DNA of 12,813 nucleotides from Frankiales bacterium (GCA_025965755.1 JAOPWI010000422.1:1-12813), one strand, 5' to 3'; positions 1-6,995 are shown, counted from the first letter of the stretch. The notes: generated by a model not told the origin, from the sequence alone. A program made the numbers and translations.

Positions 1-129
1 GGTCGGGTCCAGCAGCGCCATCACCGGGGCGGCCACCAGCCCGAGCCCCAGCCCGACCGCGCCCTGCACGGCAGCGCCCGCGAGGCAGGCCAGCCCGGCG
101 ACGAGCAGGACGACGAGCGGCAGGTCCAC
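1..129 (-). CDS. TauE/SafE (TSUP) family permease, N-terminal fragment
   Basis: This is the first 43 codons of a gene that runs off the left edge. A GTG start at 129-127 follows directly after the recO stop codon (TGA at 132-130), so the two genes are probably co-transcribed and translationally coupled. The peptide is hydrophobic throughout. After a first membrane segment (LVVLLVAGLACLAGAA) it has the small-residue and Gly-rich signature VQGAVGLGLGLVAAPV followed by a Leu-rich stretch and LDP. This matches the first repeat of sulfite exporter TauE/SafE family permeases, which have a Gly-rich loop between the first two helices and an 'LLDP' end. The substrate cannot be told; members carry sulfite, sulfonates or other organic anions. 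Most of the protein lies outside the window, so the family call rests on this signature alone. Confidence 0.7.
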   Translation of the reverse strand, partial: MDLPLVVLLVAGLACLAGAAVQGAVGLGLGLVAAPVMALLDPT

Positions 130-876
130 TCAGCGCTCGACGAGCGGCAGGCTGCGCAGCCCGCGCTCGAGGTGCCACTGCAGGTGGGCCGACACCAGGC
201 CGCTGGCCTCGCGCCGGGTCCGCGCGTCGGTCGTCTCGGCGGCGTCCCAGTCGCCCGTCATGAGGGCGGTCATCAGCGACAGCGCGGACGGCGCCGGGGA
301 GGCCGCACCGGACGGCCGGCACGCCGGGCAGACGGTGCCGCCGGCCGGGACGGAGAACGCGCGGTGCGGACCGGTCGCACCGCAGCGAGCGCAGTCGGCC
401 AGCGCCGGGGCGTAGCCGGCCACCGACATGGCGCGCAGCAGGAACGCGTCGAGCACCAGGGACGGGTCGCGCGGCTCCAGCGCCTCGGGACCACCGCCGC
501 ACAGCGCCCGCAGCGCCCCGATCACGAGCAGGAACAACTTGAGCGACGGCTCGCGCTCCTCGGCGGTCAGCCGCTCGGCGGTCTCCAGGACCGCGGTTCC
601 GGCGGTGTAGCGGCCGTAGTCGCCGGCCAGCCGGTCGCCGTACGCGGTGAGGCTCTCGGCCTGCGTGACGATGTCGAGCGAGCGCCCCTCGTACAGCTGC
701 AGGTCGACGTGGCTGAACGGCTCGACGCTGGCGCCGAACTTCGAGCGGGTGCGGCGCACGCCCTTCGCGACCGCGCGCACCCGGCCGTGGCGGCGGGTCA
801 GGACGGTCACGATCCGGTCCGCCTCGCCCAGCTTCTGGACGCGCAGGACGACGCCCTCGTCCCGGTAGAGCGCCAC
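130..876 (-). CDS. recO: DNA repair protein RecO
   Basis: RecO works with RecR (and RecF) to load RecA onto SSB-coated single-stranded DNA and to anneal strands in gap repair. The 248-residue product has the usual actinobacterial length. The N-terminal OB-fold opens with MALYRDEGVVLRVQKLGEAD and continues with DRIVTVLTRRHG and AKGVRRTRSKFG. The helical middle contains DYGRY..AVLETAERL, and a C-terminal zinc ribbon is formed by C162-x2-C165 and C183-x2-C186. The last residues (LQWHLERGLRSLPLVER) are typical of mycobacterial and streptomycete RecO. The start is GTG at 876-874. No Shine-Dalgarno is visible, but a TACCGT box lies exactly 6 nt upstream, compatible with an extra leaderless transcript. 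The era stop codon lies 63 nt upstream and the gene continues directly into a permease gene. Very sure. Confidence 0.97.
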   Translation of the reverse strand: MALYRDEGVVLRVQKLGEADRIVTVLTRRHGRVRAVAKGVRRTRSKFGASVEPFSHVDLQLYEGRSLDIVTQAESLTAYGDRLAGDYGRYTAGTAVLETAERLTAEEREPSLKLFLLVIGALRALCGGGPEALEPRDPSLVLDAFLLRAMSVAGYAPALADCARCGATGPHRAFSVPAGGTVCPACRPSGAASPAPSALSLMTALMTGDWDAAETTDARTRREASGLVSAHLQWHLERGLRSLPLVER

Positions 877-888
877 CTGCTCACGGTA
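877..888 (-). promoter_or_regulatory. Possible -10 box for a leaderless recO transcript
   Basis: On the minus strand the hexamer TACCGT (888-883) fits the actinobacterial -10 pattern TANNNT and is followed by exactly 6 nt before the recO GTG. This is the spacing expected when transcription begins on the start codon. No convincing -35 is visible, so this is an inference from spacing only. Confidence 0.35.
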
Positions 889-939
889 GTCGCCAGGCGG
901 CTGACCGCGGCGCTACGACGCGGGGAGCGACCGCCCGGA

Positions 940-1842
940 CTAGAAGCCGAGCTTGCGCAGCTGGCGGGGGTCGCGCTGCCAGTCCTTGGCGACCGTGACC
1001 CGCAGGTCCAGATAGATCTGGGTGCCCAGCAGCGTCTCCATCTGCTGGCGCGCCTGGCTGCCGACGGCCTTGAGCCGGCGGCCCTGGGTGCCCAGCACGA
1101 TGGCCTTCTGGCTGTCGCGCTCGACGTAGAGGGTGGCGTAGACGTCCAGCAGCGGCCGGTCGGCCGGGCGGCCCTCGCGCGGAGTCATCTCCTCGATCGT
1201 CACGGCGATGGAGTGCGGCAGCTCGTCCCGCACGCCCTCGAGCGCGGCCTCGCGGATGAGCTCGGCGGCCAGCACCTGCTCCGGCTCGTCGGTGAGCTCC
1301 CCCTCGGGATAGAGCGCCGGGCCCTCGGGCAGCCGGCCGACCAGCAGGTCGGCCAGCAGCTGCACCTGGAAGTCCTGGATCGCGCTGACCGGCACCACGT
1401 CGGCCCAGTCGTGCAGGCGGCTGACCGCGAGCAGCTGCTCGCCGATCTGCGCCTTGCTGCACTTGTCGGTCTTGGTCACGACCGCGATGACGGGCGTCTT
1501 CACCTGGGCCAGCTCGGCCGCGATGAACCGGTCGCCCGGGCCGACCTTCTCGTCGGCCGGAATGCACAGGCAGATGACGTCGACGCCCGCGTAGGTCTCG
1601 CGCACCAGGTCGTTGAGGCGTTGCCCGAGCAGCGTCCGCGGCTTGTGCAGACCGGGGGTGTCGACGAGCACGAGCTGCGCGTCCGGGCGGTGCACGATGC
1701 CGCGGATCGCGTGGCGGGTCGTCTGCGGGCGGCTGCTCGTGATCGCGACCTTCTGCCCGATCAGGGCGTTGGTCAGCGTCGACTTGCCCGCATTGGGCCG
1801 CCCGACGAAGCAGGCAAAGCCGGAGCGGAAGGACGCAGTCAC
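940..1842 (-). CDS. era: GTPase Era, 16S rRNA-binding ribosome assembly factor
   Basis: Era binds the 3' end of 16S rRNA and checks 30S subunit maturation, hydrolysing GTP. The 300-residue protein shows all G motifs: G1 GRPNAGKS (14-21), G2 around SSRPQTTR (36-43), G3 DTPG (61-64), G4 TKTD (123-126, an actinobacterial form of NKxD) and G5 SAI (153-155). The C-terminal KH domain carries GTQGRRLKAVG at about 252-262 and ends RKLGF. The start is GTG at 1842-1840. An upstream ATG at 1850 is out of frame and stops after three codons. A GAGAAT hexamer lies 6 nt before the GTG and a GGGGG run lies between them, so a private leaderless transcript or weak SD is possible. A hairpin separates this gene from the upstream CDA-like gene. 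It sits near ybeY and rsmE, also rRNA-maturation genes. Confidence 0.98.
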   Translation of the reverse strand: MTASFRSGFACFVGRPNAGKSTLTNALIGQKVAITSSRPQTTRHAIRGIVHRPDAQLVLVDTPGLHKPRTLLGQRLNDLVRETYAGVDVICLCIPADEKVGPGDRFIAAELAQVKTPVIAVVTKTDKCSKAQIGEQLLAVSRLHDWADVVPVSAIQDFQVQLLADLLVGRLPEGPALYPEGELTDEPEQVLAAELIREAALEGVRDELPHSIAVTIEEMTPREGRPADRPLLDVYATLYVERDSQKAIVLGTQGRRLKAVGSQARQQMETLLGTQIYLDLRVTVAKDWQRDPRQLRKLGF

Positions 1843-1945
1843 ACCCCCATTCTCGCAGAGCGCGCGTCCGGGCCGGCTCCGGACGTCCCCCCACCGCCCG
1901 ACACGCCCAGGGCGGCCGCAGGCGCACCGGTCCCGGAGGGTGCGA

Positions 1946-1964
1946 GACGCCCGCGCAGGGCGTC
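1946..1964 (-). terminator. Hairpin between the CDA-like gene and era, possible terminator
   Basis: GACGCCC (1946-1952) and GGGCGTC (1958-1964) form perfect 7-bp arms around a 5-nt loop. The hairpin begins 13 nt after the stop codon of the CDA-like gene on the minus strand. There is no T tract, as is common for actinobacterial hairpin terminators, and being symmetric it could act on either strand. It would split the CorC/CDA-like transcript from era. Confidence 0.4.
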
Positions 1965-1977
1965 CCGGCCGGGCAGC

Positions 1978-2349
1978 TCAGGTGTGCAGCAGCTCCCGGA
2001 CGACGCCGTCGGCGCCGGCGACGAGCACGGGGACCCCGACGCCGAACTCACGCAGCACCGCGAGGTCGGCCGCGGACACCAGCCCCTCGCTGACGACGGC
2101 GGCGGCCTCGAAGGTGCGGACGCCGCTGGAGGCGGCCGCGGCGACGGCCGCGCGCAGCGCCGAGGTGGTCAGCGAAGGGTCGGCGTTCTCGACCGTGGCG
2201 GCGGCGTAGGTGCGGCCGTCGGTGTCGCGCACCGCGGCGCCCTCCGAGCAGCCGGTGTGGGGAACGTGCGCCCGCAGCCGGGCCCCGCGCGCCAGGATCA
2301 CGATCTTGGCGTCCTCGTCGGTCAGCGCCTCAGGATCCAGGTCCAGCAC
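1978..2349 (-). CDS. Cytidine-deaminase-like protein lacking the zinc and catalytic residues
   Basis: The 123-residue product belongs to the family often named 'cytidine deaminase' that sits between the CorC-type gene and era in actinobacteria (Rv2365c in M. tuberculosis, from memory). It keeps the fold signature EGAAVRDTDGRTYAAATVENA (start ~36), matching the GAAL..DG..Y.G.N.ENA strand pair of true CDAs. The zinc and catalytic motif C-A-E-R is replaced by S63-A-L65-R, and the PCGxC motif by SAADLA (92-97), so neither the zinc ligands nor the proton-shuttling Glu is present. The start is GTG at 2349-2347, with a good SD AGGAG at 2361-2357, 7 nt away. It overlaps the upstream CorC-type gene by 20 nt, suggesting coupling. 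Its role is unknown, and deaminase activity is unlikely as read. Confidence 0.88.
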   Translation of the reverse strand: MLDLDPEALTDEDAKIVILARGARLRAHVPHTGCSEGAAVRDTDGRTYAAATVENADPSLTTSALRAAVAAAASSGVRTFEAAAVVSEGLVSAADLAVLREFGVGVPVLVAGADGVVRELLHT

Positions 2350-3646
2350 CGGCGGTCTCCTCTTGCTCGTCCGACATGTCCGTGATGTCCGGTGGCAACC
2401 GGGTGACGAGCACGGTACCTATCCGGTTGCGGCGGCCCTTGGCGCTCTCGGCCACCAGCTCCAGGCCGCCGACCCGGACGGTCGCGCCCGGGATGGGTAC
2501 CCGCCCCAGCTCGCTGGCCAGCAGGCCGCCCACCGAGTCGACGTTCTCGTGCGGCAGCTCGACGTCGTAGAGCTCCTCCAGGTCCTCCACCGGCAGCCGG
2601 CTGGTGACGCGGACCTGGCCGCCGGCGAGCCGCTCCACGGGCGGGGCCTCGCGGTCGTACTCATCGGTGATCTCGCCGACGATCTCCTCGAGCACGTCCT
2701 CGATCGTGACCAGGCCGGCGGTGCCGCCGTACTCGTCGACGACGAACGCGATGTGGCCCAGGCTGGCCTGCATCTCGCGCAGCAGGTCGTCGACCGGCTT
2801 GCTCTCCGGCACGAAGACCGGTTCGCGCAGGACCTCCTCCACGGACCTCGCGGCGCCGCCGTCCGCCCGCTCCTTGCGCACCAGATCCTTCAAGTAGGCC
2901 ACCCCGACCACGTCGTCGGCGTTCTCCCCGACGACCGGGATCCGGGAGAAGCCACTGCGCAGCGCCAGGTTGAGCGCCTGGCGGACCGTCTTCTCGCGCT
3001 CGATGAACACCATGTCCGTGCGCGGCACCATGACCTCGCGGACGATGGTGTCCCCGAGGTCGAAGACGTTCTCGATCATGTCGCGCTCGGCCTCCTCGAC
3101 GACCCCGCGCTCCTGCGCCCGGTCGACGAGGTCACGCAGCTCGGCCTCGGAGGCGAACGGGCCCTCGCGCAGCCCCTTGCCGGGAGTCAGCGCGTTGCCG
3201 ACCAGGATGAGAAAGCTGGGCAGCGGGCCGAAGACGCGGGTCAGCGCCAGCGCCACCGGCGCGCCGATGAGGGCGACCCGCTCGGCCTGCTGGCGGCCGA
3301 TGGTGCGCGGCGCCACGCCGATGAACACGTAGCTCACGACCACCATGACGACGACCGCGAGGGCGACGGCCTGCGAGCCGGGGATGCGGTCCACGCAGTA
3401 CGACGTGACGATCCCGGCCGCGGCGAGCTCCGCGGCCAGGCGCAGCAGCAGCAGCAGGTTGAGCGTGCGCGGCGGGTCGGTGAGCAGCTGCGCCAGGCGC
3501 ACGGCGCCGGCCCGGCCCTCGGCCCGCAGCTCCTCGACGCGCACGCGGGACACCCGCGCCAGCGCGACCTCCAGGCAGGCGAGGAGGCCGGCGAGAAGGA
3601 CGAAGCCCACCGCGATGAGCAGCGGGCCAAGGACGGTGCGCGTCAT
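2330..3646 (-). CDS. CNNM/CBS-domain membrane protein (CorC/HlyC type, 'hemolysin family')
   Basis: The 438-residue protein has the full three-part architecture. An N-terminal CNNM (DUF21) membrane domain holds hydrophobic segments at about 5-30, 62-82, 93-115 and 123-150. A CBS pair spans about 205-325, with MVPRTDMVFIE (206-216) and the hallmark VVDEYGGTAGLVTIEDVLEE (302-321). A C-terminal CorC/HlyC domain covers about 340-418 (VDSVGGLL at 369-376). Family members are linked to Mg2+/Co2+ efflux or sensing; the 'hemolysin' name is historical. The CBS pair probably binds an adenine nucleotide. The ATG start overlaps the ybeY stop by 4 nt (ATGA), and the last 20 nt overlap the CDA-like gene. 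The chain ybeY-corC-like-CDA-like is therefore tightly coupled. Confidence 0.95.
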   Translation of the reverse strand: MTRTVLGPLLIAVGFVLLAGLLACLEVALARVSRVRVEELRAEGRAGAVRLAQLLTDPPRTLNLLLLLRLAAELAAAGIVTSYCVDRIPGSQAVALAVVVMVVVSYVFIGVAPRTIGRQQAERVALIGAPVALALTRVFGPLPSFLILVGNALTPGKGLREGPFASEAELRDLVDRAQERGVVEEAERDMIENVFDLGDTIVREVMVPRTDMVFIEREKTVRQALNLALRSGFSRIPVVGENADDVVGVAYLKDLVRKERADGGAARSVEEVLREPVFVPESKPVDDLLREMQASLGHIAFVVDEYGGTAGLVTIEDVLEEIVGEITDEYDREAPPVERLAGGQVRVTSRLPVEDLEELYDVELPHENVDSVGGLLASELGRVPIPGATVRVGGLELVAESAKGRRNRIGTVLVTRLPPDITDMSDEQEETAGAGPGS

Positions 3647-4140
3647 CCGGGAGTCGGCCGCACCTCTCGCCAGGACGCCAGCAGCTCGCCCTGCAGGCCG
3701 AACATCTCCGCGTGCTCCTCGGCGTCGCCGTGGTCATAGCCCAGCAGGTGCAGCACCCCGTGGGTGCACAGCAGCTCGAGCTCGTCCATGACCGGATGCC
3801 CGGCGTCGACCGCCTGGCGCTCCGCGACGACCGGGCACAGCACCACGTCGCCCAGGACGGCCGGGCTGGTGTCGTCGGCGCCGTCGTCCGGACCGCCGTG
3901 GCCCACCCCGCGCGAGCCGCGCAGGTCGAGCTCGTCCATCGGAAAGGCGAGCACGTCGGTCGGGCCCGACTCGCCCATCCACCGGACGTGCAGCTTCTCC
4001 ATCTGCTCGACGTCGACCAGCAGCAGCGACAGCTCGGCCAGCGGGCTCACGCCCAGGCGGTCGAGCACGTGGCGAGAGACCCGCACCAGCGCCTGCTCGT
4101 CGACCTCGACGCCGCTCTCGTTGGCGACCTCGATGCTCAT
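3643..4140 (-). CDS. ybeY: Endoribonuclease YbeY, rRNA maturation factor
   Basis: YbeY is a zinc-dependent single-strand endoribonuclease needed for 16S rRNA 3'-end maturation and 70S quality control. The 165-residue protein carries the zinc motif H127-GVL-H131-LLGYD-H137 and the preceding LGDVVLCP strand (97-103). TDVLAFPMDE (61-70) matches the family's substrate-side motif. An acidic, Gly-rich insert (GVGHGGPDDGADD) at about 78-90 is longer than in many homologues and is probably a surface loop. The ATG start lies 22 nt after the phoH stop, without a clear SD. The stop overlaps the next ATG. Adjacency to phoH, as in the bacterial ybeZ-ybeY pair, supports the call. Confidence 0.97.
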   Translation of the reverse strand: MSIEVANESGVEVDEQALVRVSRHVLDRLGVSPLAELSLLLVDVEQMEKLHVRWMGESGPTDVLAFPMDELDLRGSRGVGHGGPDDGADDTSPAVLGDVVLCPVVAERQAVDAGHPVMDELELLCTHGVLHLLGYDHGDAEEHAEMFGLQGELLASWREVRPTPG

Positions 4141-4162
4141 GCGGACACGACCGGGGAGGCGG

Positions 4163-5209
4163 TCACGATCGGCGCCGAGCGTCGTCGCGGCGGCCGGCCG
4201 CGCGTTGCGGGCCGCGCGCGGCGTCCACCTCGGCGTCGTACGTGGCGTAGGCGTCGACGATGCGCCCGACCAGCTTGTGGCGGACGACGTCGGTGCTGGT
4301 CAGCTGCGCGAAGTGGACGTCCTCGACGCCGTCCAGGATGTCGCGCACGACGCGCAGGCCGCTCGTGGCACCGCCCGGCAGGTCGACCTGGGTGACGTCA
4401 CCGGTCACCACGATCTTGCTGCCGAAGCCCAGCCGCGTGAGGAACATCTTCATCTGCTCGGCGGTGGTGTTCTGCGCCTCGTCGAGGATGATGAACGCGT
4501 CGTTCAGGGTCCGTCCGCGCATGTACGCCAGCGGGGCCACCTCGATGGTGCCCGCAGCCATCAGCTTGGGAATCGACTCCGGATCGAGCATGTCGTGCAG
4601 GGCGTCGTACAGCGGGCGCAGGTAGGGGTCGATCTTCTCGAACAGCGTGCCGGGCAGGAAGCCGAGCCGCTCCCCCGCCTCGACCGCCGGCCGGGTCAGG
4701 ATGATGCGGTTGACCTGCTTGGCCTGCAGAGCCTGCACGGCCTTGGCCATCGCCAGGTAGGTCTTGCCGGTGCCGGCGGGGCCGATGCCGAAGACGACCG
4801 TGTGGGCGTCGATGGCCTCCACGTAGCGCTTCTGGTTGACCGTCTTGGGCCGGATCGTGCGACCGCGGTTGGACAGGATGTTCAGCGTCAGGACGTCGGC
4901 CGGGCGGTCGGTCGTGTTGCCGGTCTGGAGCATGGCCAGGCTGCGCTCGACGGCGTCGCCGGACAGCGGCTGACCCTTGGCGAGCAGCTCGAGCAGCTGC
5001 TCGAACAGGCTCTCCGCCAGCGCGTTGTCGGCCGGCGCCCCGGTGATCGTGATCTCGTTGCCCCGGACGTGGACGTCGCTGGCCAGCGCCTTCTCGATCA
5101 CCCGCAGGAGCTCGTCGCGGCTGCCGAGCAGGCCGACCATGCTGTGGGCGCCCGGGACCACGATCTTGGTGGTCACGCGCTCGGGCGCGGGAGAAGTCTC
5201 GTCGGCCAA
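4163..5209 (-). CDS. phoH: PhoH-like ATPase (YbeZ type)
   Basis: The 348-residue protein has an N-terminal RNA-binding (KH-like) region of about 70 residues containing VRGNEITITG, then a P-loop ATPase domain. Walker A is GPAGTGKT (143-150), followed by RIILTRPAVEAGERLGFLPG (168-187). Walker B is IILDEAQN (240-247), with a sensor-like KIVVTGDVTQVDLP (265-278). The family are RNA-associated ATPases functionally paired with YbeY. The C-terminus ends in an Arg-rich low-complexity tail. The start is uncertain. TTG at 5209-5207 is the longest option, because the same frame has no ATG or GTG between it and an upstream stop at 5251. GTG at 5176-5174 (VTTKIVVPG) is the alternative. Neither has a clear SD. 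Confidence 0.95.
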   Translation of the reverse strand: MADETSPAPERVTTKIVVPGAHSMVGLLGSRDELLRVIEKALASDVHVRGNEITITGAPADNALAESLFEQLLELLAKGQPLSGDAVERSLAMLQTGNTTDRPADVLTLNILSNRGRTIRPKTVNQKRYVEAIDAHTVVFGIGPAGTGKTYLAMAKAVQALQAKQVNRIILTRPAVEAGERLGFLPGTLFEKIDPYLRPLYDALHDMLDPESIPKLMAAGTIEVAPLAYMRGRTLNDAFIILDEAQNTTAEQMKMFLTRLGFGSKIVVTGDVTQVDLPGGATSGLRVVRDILDGVEDVHFAQLTSTDVVRHKLVGRIVDAYATYDAEVDAARGPQRAAGRRDDARRRS

Positions 5210-5211
5210 CG

Positions 5212-5238
5212 TCAGGCCTGTGCGCTGCGGCGGGTCAT
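5212..5238 (-). other. Possible 8-codon leader ORF upstream of phoH
   Basis: ATG at 5238 opens a frame reading MTRRSAQA and stops with TGA at 5214-5212, only 2 nt before the TTG candidate start of phoH. A TAGCGT hexamer (5251-5246) lies 7 nt before the ATG, so a transcript starting near the ATG could translate this mini-ORF and re-initiate at phoH. The peptide may have no function of its own. Conservation has not been checked. Confidence 0.2.
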
Positions 5239-5245
5239 GGGTCCC

Positions 5246-5251
5246 ACGCTA
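5246..5251 (-). promoter_or_regulatory. Possible -10 box upstream of phoH
   Basis: TAGCGT on the minus strand, in the 73-nt gap between the HIT gene and phoH, fits TANNNT. It is the same hexamer found before the PemK-like gene. No good -35 is visible at 16-18 nt. It could give phoH-ybeY-corC-like expression independent of the heat-shock genes. Confidence 0.3.
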
Positions 5252-5282
5252 CCCGCGGCAGCGCGGCTCAGACGGCCCTCGA

Positions 5283-5633
5283 TCAGCCGGCCAGCCCGGT
5301 GATCGGGCCTCCGCCCAGCACGTGCAGGTGCACGTGGAAGACGGTCTGCCCGCCGTCGGCGCCGGTGTTGACGACCAGCCGGTGGCCGCCGTCCAGCCCC
5401 TCCTTGCGGGCCACCTCGACCGCCGCGGCGACCAGGTCGGCCACCAGCCCGGGGTCGGCGGCCGACACGGCGGCCAGGTCGGCGTGGTGGTCGCGCGGCA
5501 CGACGAGCACGTGCGTCGGCGCCGCCGGGTGCAGGTCGCGGAACGCGACGGTCCGCTCGTCCTCGTGCACGAGGGTCGAGGGCAGCTCGCCCGCCACGAT
5601 CTTGCAGAACAGGCAGCTCGGGTCGGTCGTCAT
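5283..5633 (-). CDS. HIT (histidine triad) family protein, HinT-like nucleotide hydrolase/binding
   Basis: The 116-residue product has the HIT branch layout. It opens with CLFCKIVAGELPS (C7, C10, a possible metal site seen in many HinT proteins), then VAFRDLHPAAPTHVLVVPRDH (29-49). The C-terminal triad is H100-V-H102-L-H104-V, with H102 as the expected nucleophile. HinT-type proteins hydrolyse aminoacyl-AMP or other AMP phosphoramidates; the substrate here is not known. The ATG start has a good SD (GAGGA, 6 nt away), and the upstream gene's TGA ends on the base next to it, so translation is coupled to the Pro-rich protein. A 73-nt gap separates it from phoH downstream. Confidence 0.95.
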   Translation of the reverse strand: MTTDPSCLFCKIVAGELPSTLVHEDERTVAFRDLHPAAPTHVLVVPRDHHADLAAVSAADPGLVADLVAAAVEVARKEGLDGGHRLVVNTGADGGQTVFHVHLHVLGGGPITGLAG

Positions 5634-6242
5634 TCAGCGTCCTCGGGTCAGGTACAGGCCGGCGACCCCGGCCAGGCCGAGCAGGACCGCGCCCGCCACG
5701 GCGACCTGCACCGTACGGGTGAGGGGATCAGCGGCGCGCGGCTGGTCCGCCGTCGCGGCCGGGCTGGCATCCGGGCTGGTCCCGGGCTGGGCGGACCGCA
5801 GCGGCAGGACCCGCAGGGACGCCCGGGGCGCCGGCGTGCGCGTGGGCTGCGGCGGCACGGGGCGCAGCGACGGGGTCTGCGGCGAGGGCGACCGGGGAGC
5901 GACCGTCCGCACCGGCGTGGGCCGCTCGGACGGCTCCTCGGCCCGGACCTGCGTCGGCACCGGCTGCGGTCGGGGCGAGCGGCTGGCGCGTACCCGGGAC
6001 GGTGACGGCGAGGGCGGCGGGGCCTGCTCGGAGGGCTCGGCCTGCGTCGGCGAGGCGCCCGGAAGCGGCAGCACCGGGCTGGGCGAGCTCCCGGTCCCGC
6101 GCGCCGGGGTCGGGCTCGCCGCCGACGCGTCGCGGGAGGGCGCCACCTGGGGCGCAGGCGACGCGGCGGCCGACGCGGTTCCGGCGACCGAGCCCAGGAC
6201 GGCCACCAGCAGGGCGAGCGCGGGCACGGTCCGTCGGGGCAC
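5634..6242 (-). CDS. Secreted Pro/Ser-rich protein with a C-terminal membrane anchor, function unknown
   Basis: The 202-residue product starts with a signal peptide (MPRRTVPALALLVAVLGSVA..., cleavage near ASA/AAA at about 24-27). About 140 residues of Pro-, Ser-, Thr-, Ala- and Arg-rich low-complexity sequence follow, full of SPSP, PTPA and RPVP units. It ends with a single membrane helix at about 179-197 and a short tail LYLTRGR. There is no LPxTG, so this looks like a type I anchored wall-spanning stalk rather than a sortase substrate. No enzymatic motif is seen. The GTG start has no SD, but TAGCAT lies exactly 6 nt upstream, fitting a leaderless mRNA. The gene sits between rsmE (39-nt gap) and the HIT gene (0-nt gap), an odd place for a surface protein. 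The high-GC low-complexity middle makes homology assignment hard. Confidence 0.75.
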   Translation of the reverse strand: MPRRTVPALALLVAVLGSVAGTASAAASPAPQVAPSRDASAASPTPARGTGSSPSPVLPLPGASPTQAEPSEQAPPPSPSPSRVRASRSPRPQPVPTQVRAEEPSERPTPVRTVAPRSPSPQTPSLRPVPPQPTRTPAPRASLRVLPLRSAQPGTSPDASPAATADQPRAADPLTRTVQVAVAGAVLLGLAGVAGLYLTRGR

Positions 6243-6254
6243 GCGCGGATGCTA
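6243..6254 (-). promoter_or_regulatory. Possible -10 box for a leaderless transcript of the Pro-rich protein
   Basis: TAGCAT (6254-6249, minus strand) followed by 6 nt and the GTG start, inside the 39-nt gap after rsmE. It matches TANNNT and is close to TATAAT in the key positions. No convincing -35 is seen. Confidence 0.4.
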
Positions 6255-6281
6255 GGTGCACGTGCCGAGCGGCGGGGCCCG

Positions 6282-6995
6282 TCACCACCGACCGGAGCGT
6301 GCGCTGAGGACGGACAGGGCCGCGGCGCCCGCCGTGGAGGTCCGCAGCACGGTCCGGCCGAGGCGCACGGCGGTGCCTCCCAGGGTCGCGAGCTCCTCGT
6401 CGGACAGGCCGCCCTCCGGACCGACGACCAGCACGACCTCTCCCTGCCGGGGCAGCTCGACCGCGCTCAGCGGCGTGGTCGCGGCCTCGTGCAGGACCAG
6501 CCCGGTCGCGCCGCGCAGCCGGGCCGCCACCTGCGCCGTGGTGGCCAGCCCGGTCACCTCCGGCACCGTCGCGCGGCGGGACTGCTTGGCGGCCTCCCGG
6601 GCGGTCGCGCGCCAGCGGGCCAACTGCTTGTCGCCGCGCTCGCCCGTCCACTGCATGACGCAGCGGGCCGCGGCCCAGGGCACCACCTCGTCGACGCCGA
6701 CCTCCGTGGCCAGCTCGACGGCCAGCTCGCCGCGGTCGCCCTTGGGCAGCGCCTGCACGAGCACCAGCCGGGGCGCGGGCGCCGGCTCGACGACCCGCGC
6801 CCGCACCTCCAGCACCACCTCGTCACGTCCCACCGAGAGGACCACGCTGCTGGCCCGGGTGCCGCGCCCGTCGACCAGGTCGACCGGCTCACCGGGCTGC
6901 AGCCGCTTCACCGTGGCGGCATGCCGGCCCTCCGGGCCGCTGAGCACGACGCGGTCGCCGGACAGGTCGTCGGCGAGAAAGACCGGCGCGCTCAC
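6282..6995 (-). CDS. rsmE: 16S rRNA (uracil1498-N3)-methyltransferase RsmE
   Basis: RsmE methylates N3 of U1498 in 16S rRNA within assembled 30S subunits, using S-adenosylmethionine and a SPOUT knotted fold. The 237-residue product has an N-terminal PUA-like domain (GPEGRHAATVKRLQPGEPV at 20-38) and then the SPOUT domain. Family motifs are ALPKGDRGELAVELATEVGV (82-101), REAAKQSRR (133-141), VVGPEGGLSDEE (190-201) and the knot LGRTVLRTSTAGAAAL (212-227). The GTG start follows directly after the dnaJ2 TAG stop, so the genes are coupled. The gene thus lies in the CIRCE-controlled hrcA-dnaJ2 operon, as in other actinobacteria. Confidence 0.97.
   Translation of the reverse strand: MSAPVFLADDLSGDRVVLSGPEGRHAATVKRLQPGEPVDLVDGRGTRASSVVLSVGRDEVVLEVRARVVEPAPAPRLVLVQALPKGDRGELAVELATEVGVDEVVPWAAARCVMQWTGERGDKQLARWRATAREAAKQSRRATVPEVTGLATTAQVAARLRGATGLVLHEAATTPLSAVELPRQGEVVLVVGPEGGLSDEELATLGGTAVRLGRTVLRTSTAGAAALSVLSARSGRW

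Noticed and set aside
172..2385. A 737-codon open frame on the plus strand opposite recO and era
   Set aside because: It is the antisense shadow of recO, era and the CDA-like gene. High GC removes stop codons, the translation is low-complexity R/A/G/Q/H, and it matches no family while the opposite strand encodes clear proteins.
5254..5267. Short CCGCG/CGCGG hairpin after the HIT gene as a terminator
   Set aside because: It has only 5-bp GC arms with a 4-nt loop and no further support, so it is too weak to separate from background.
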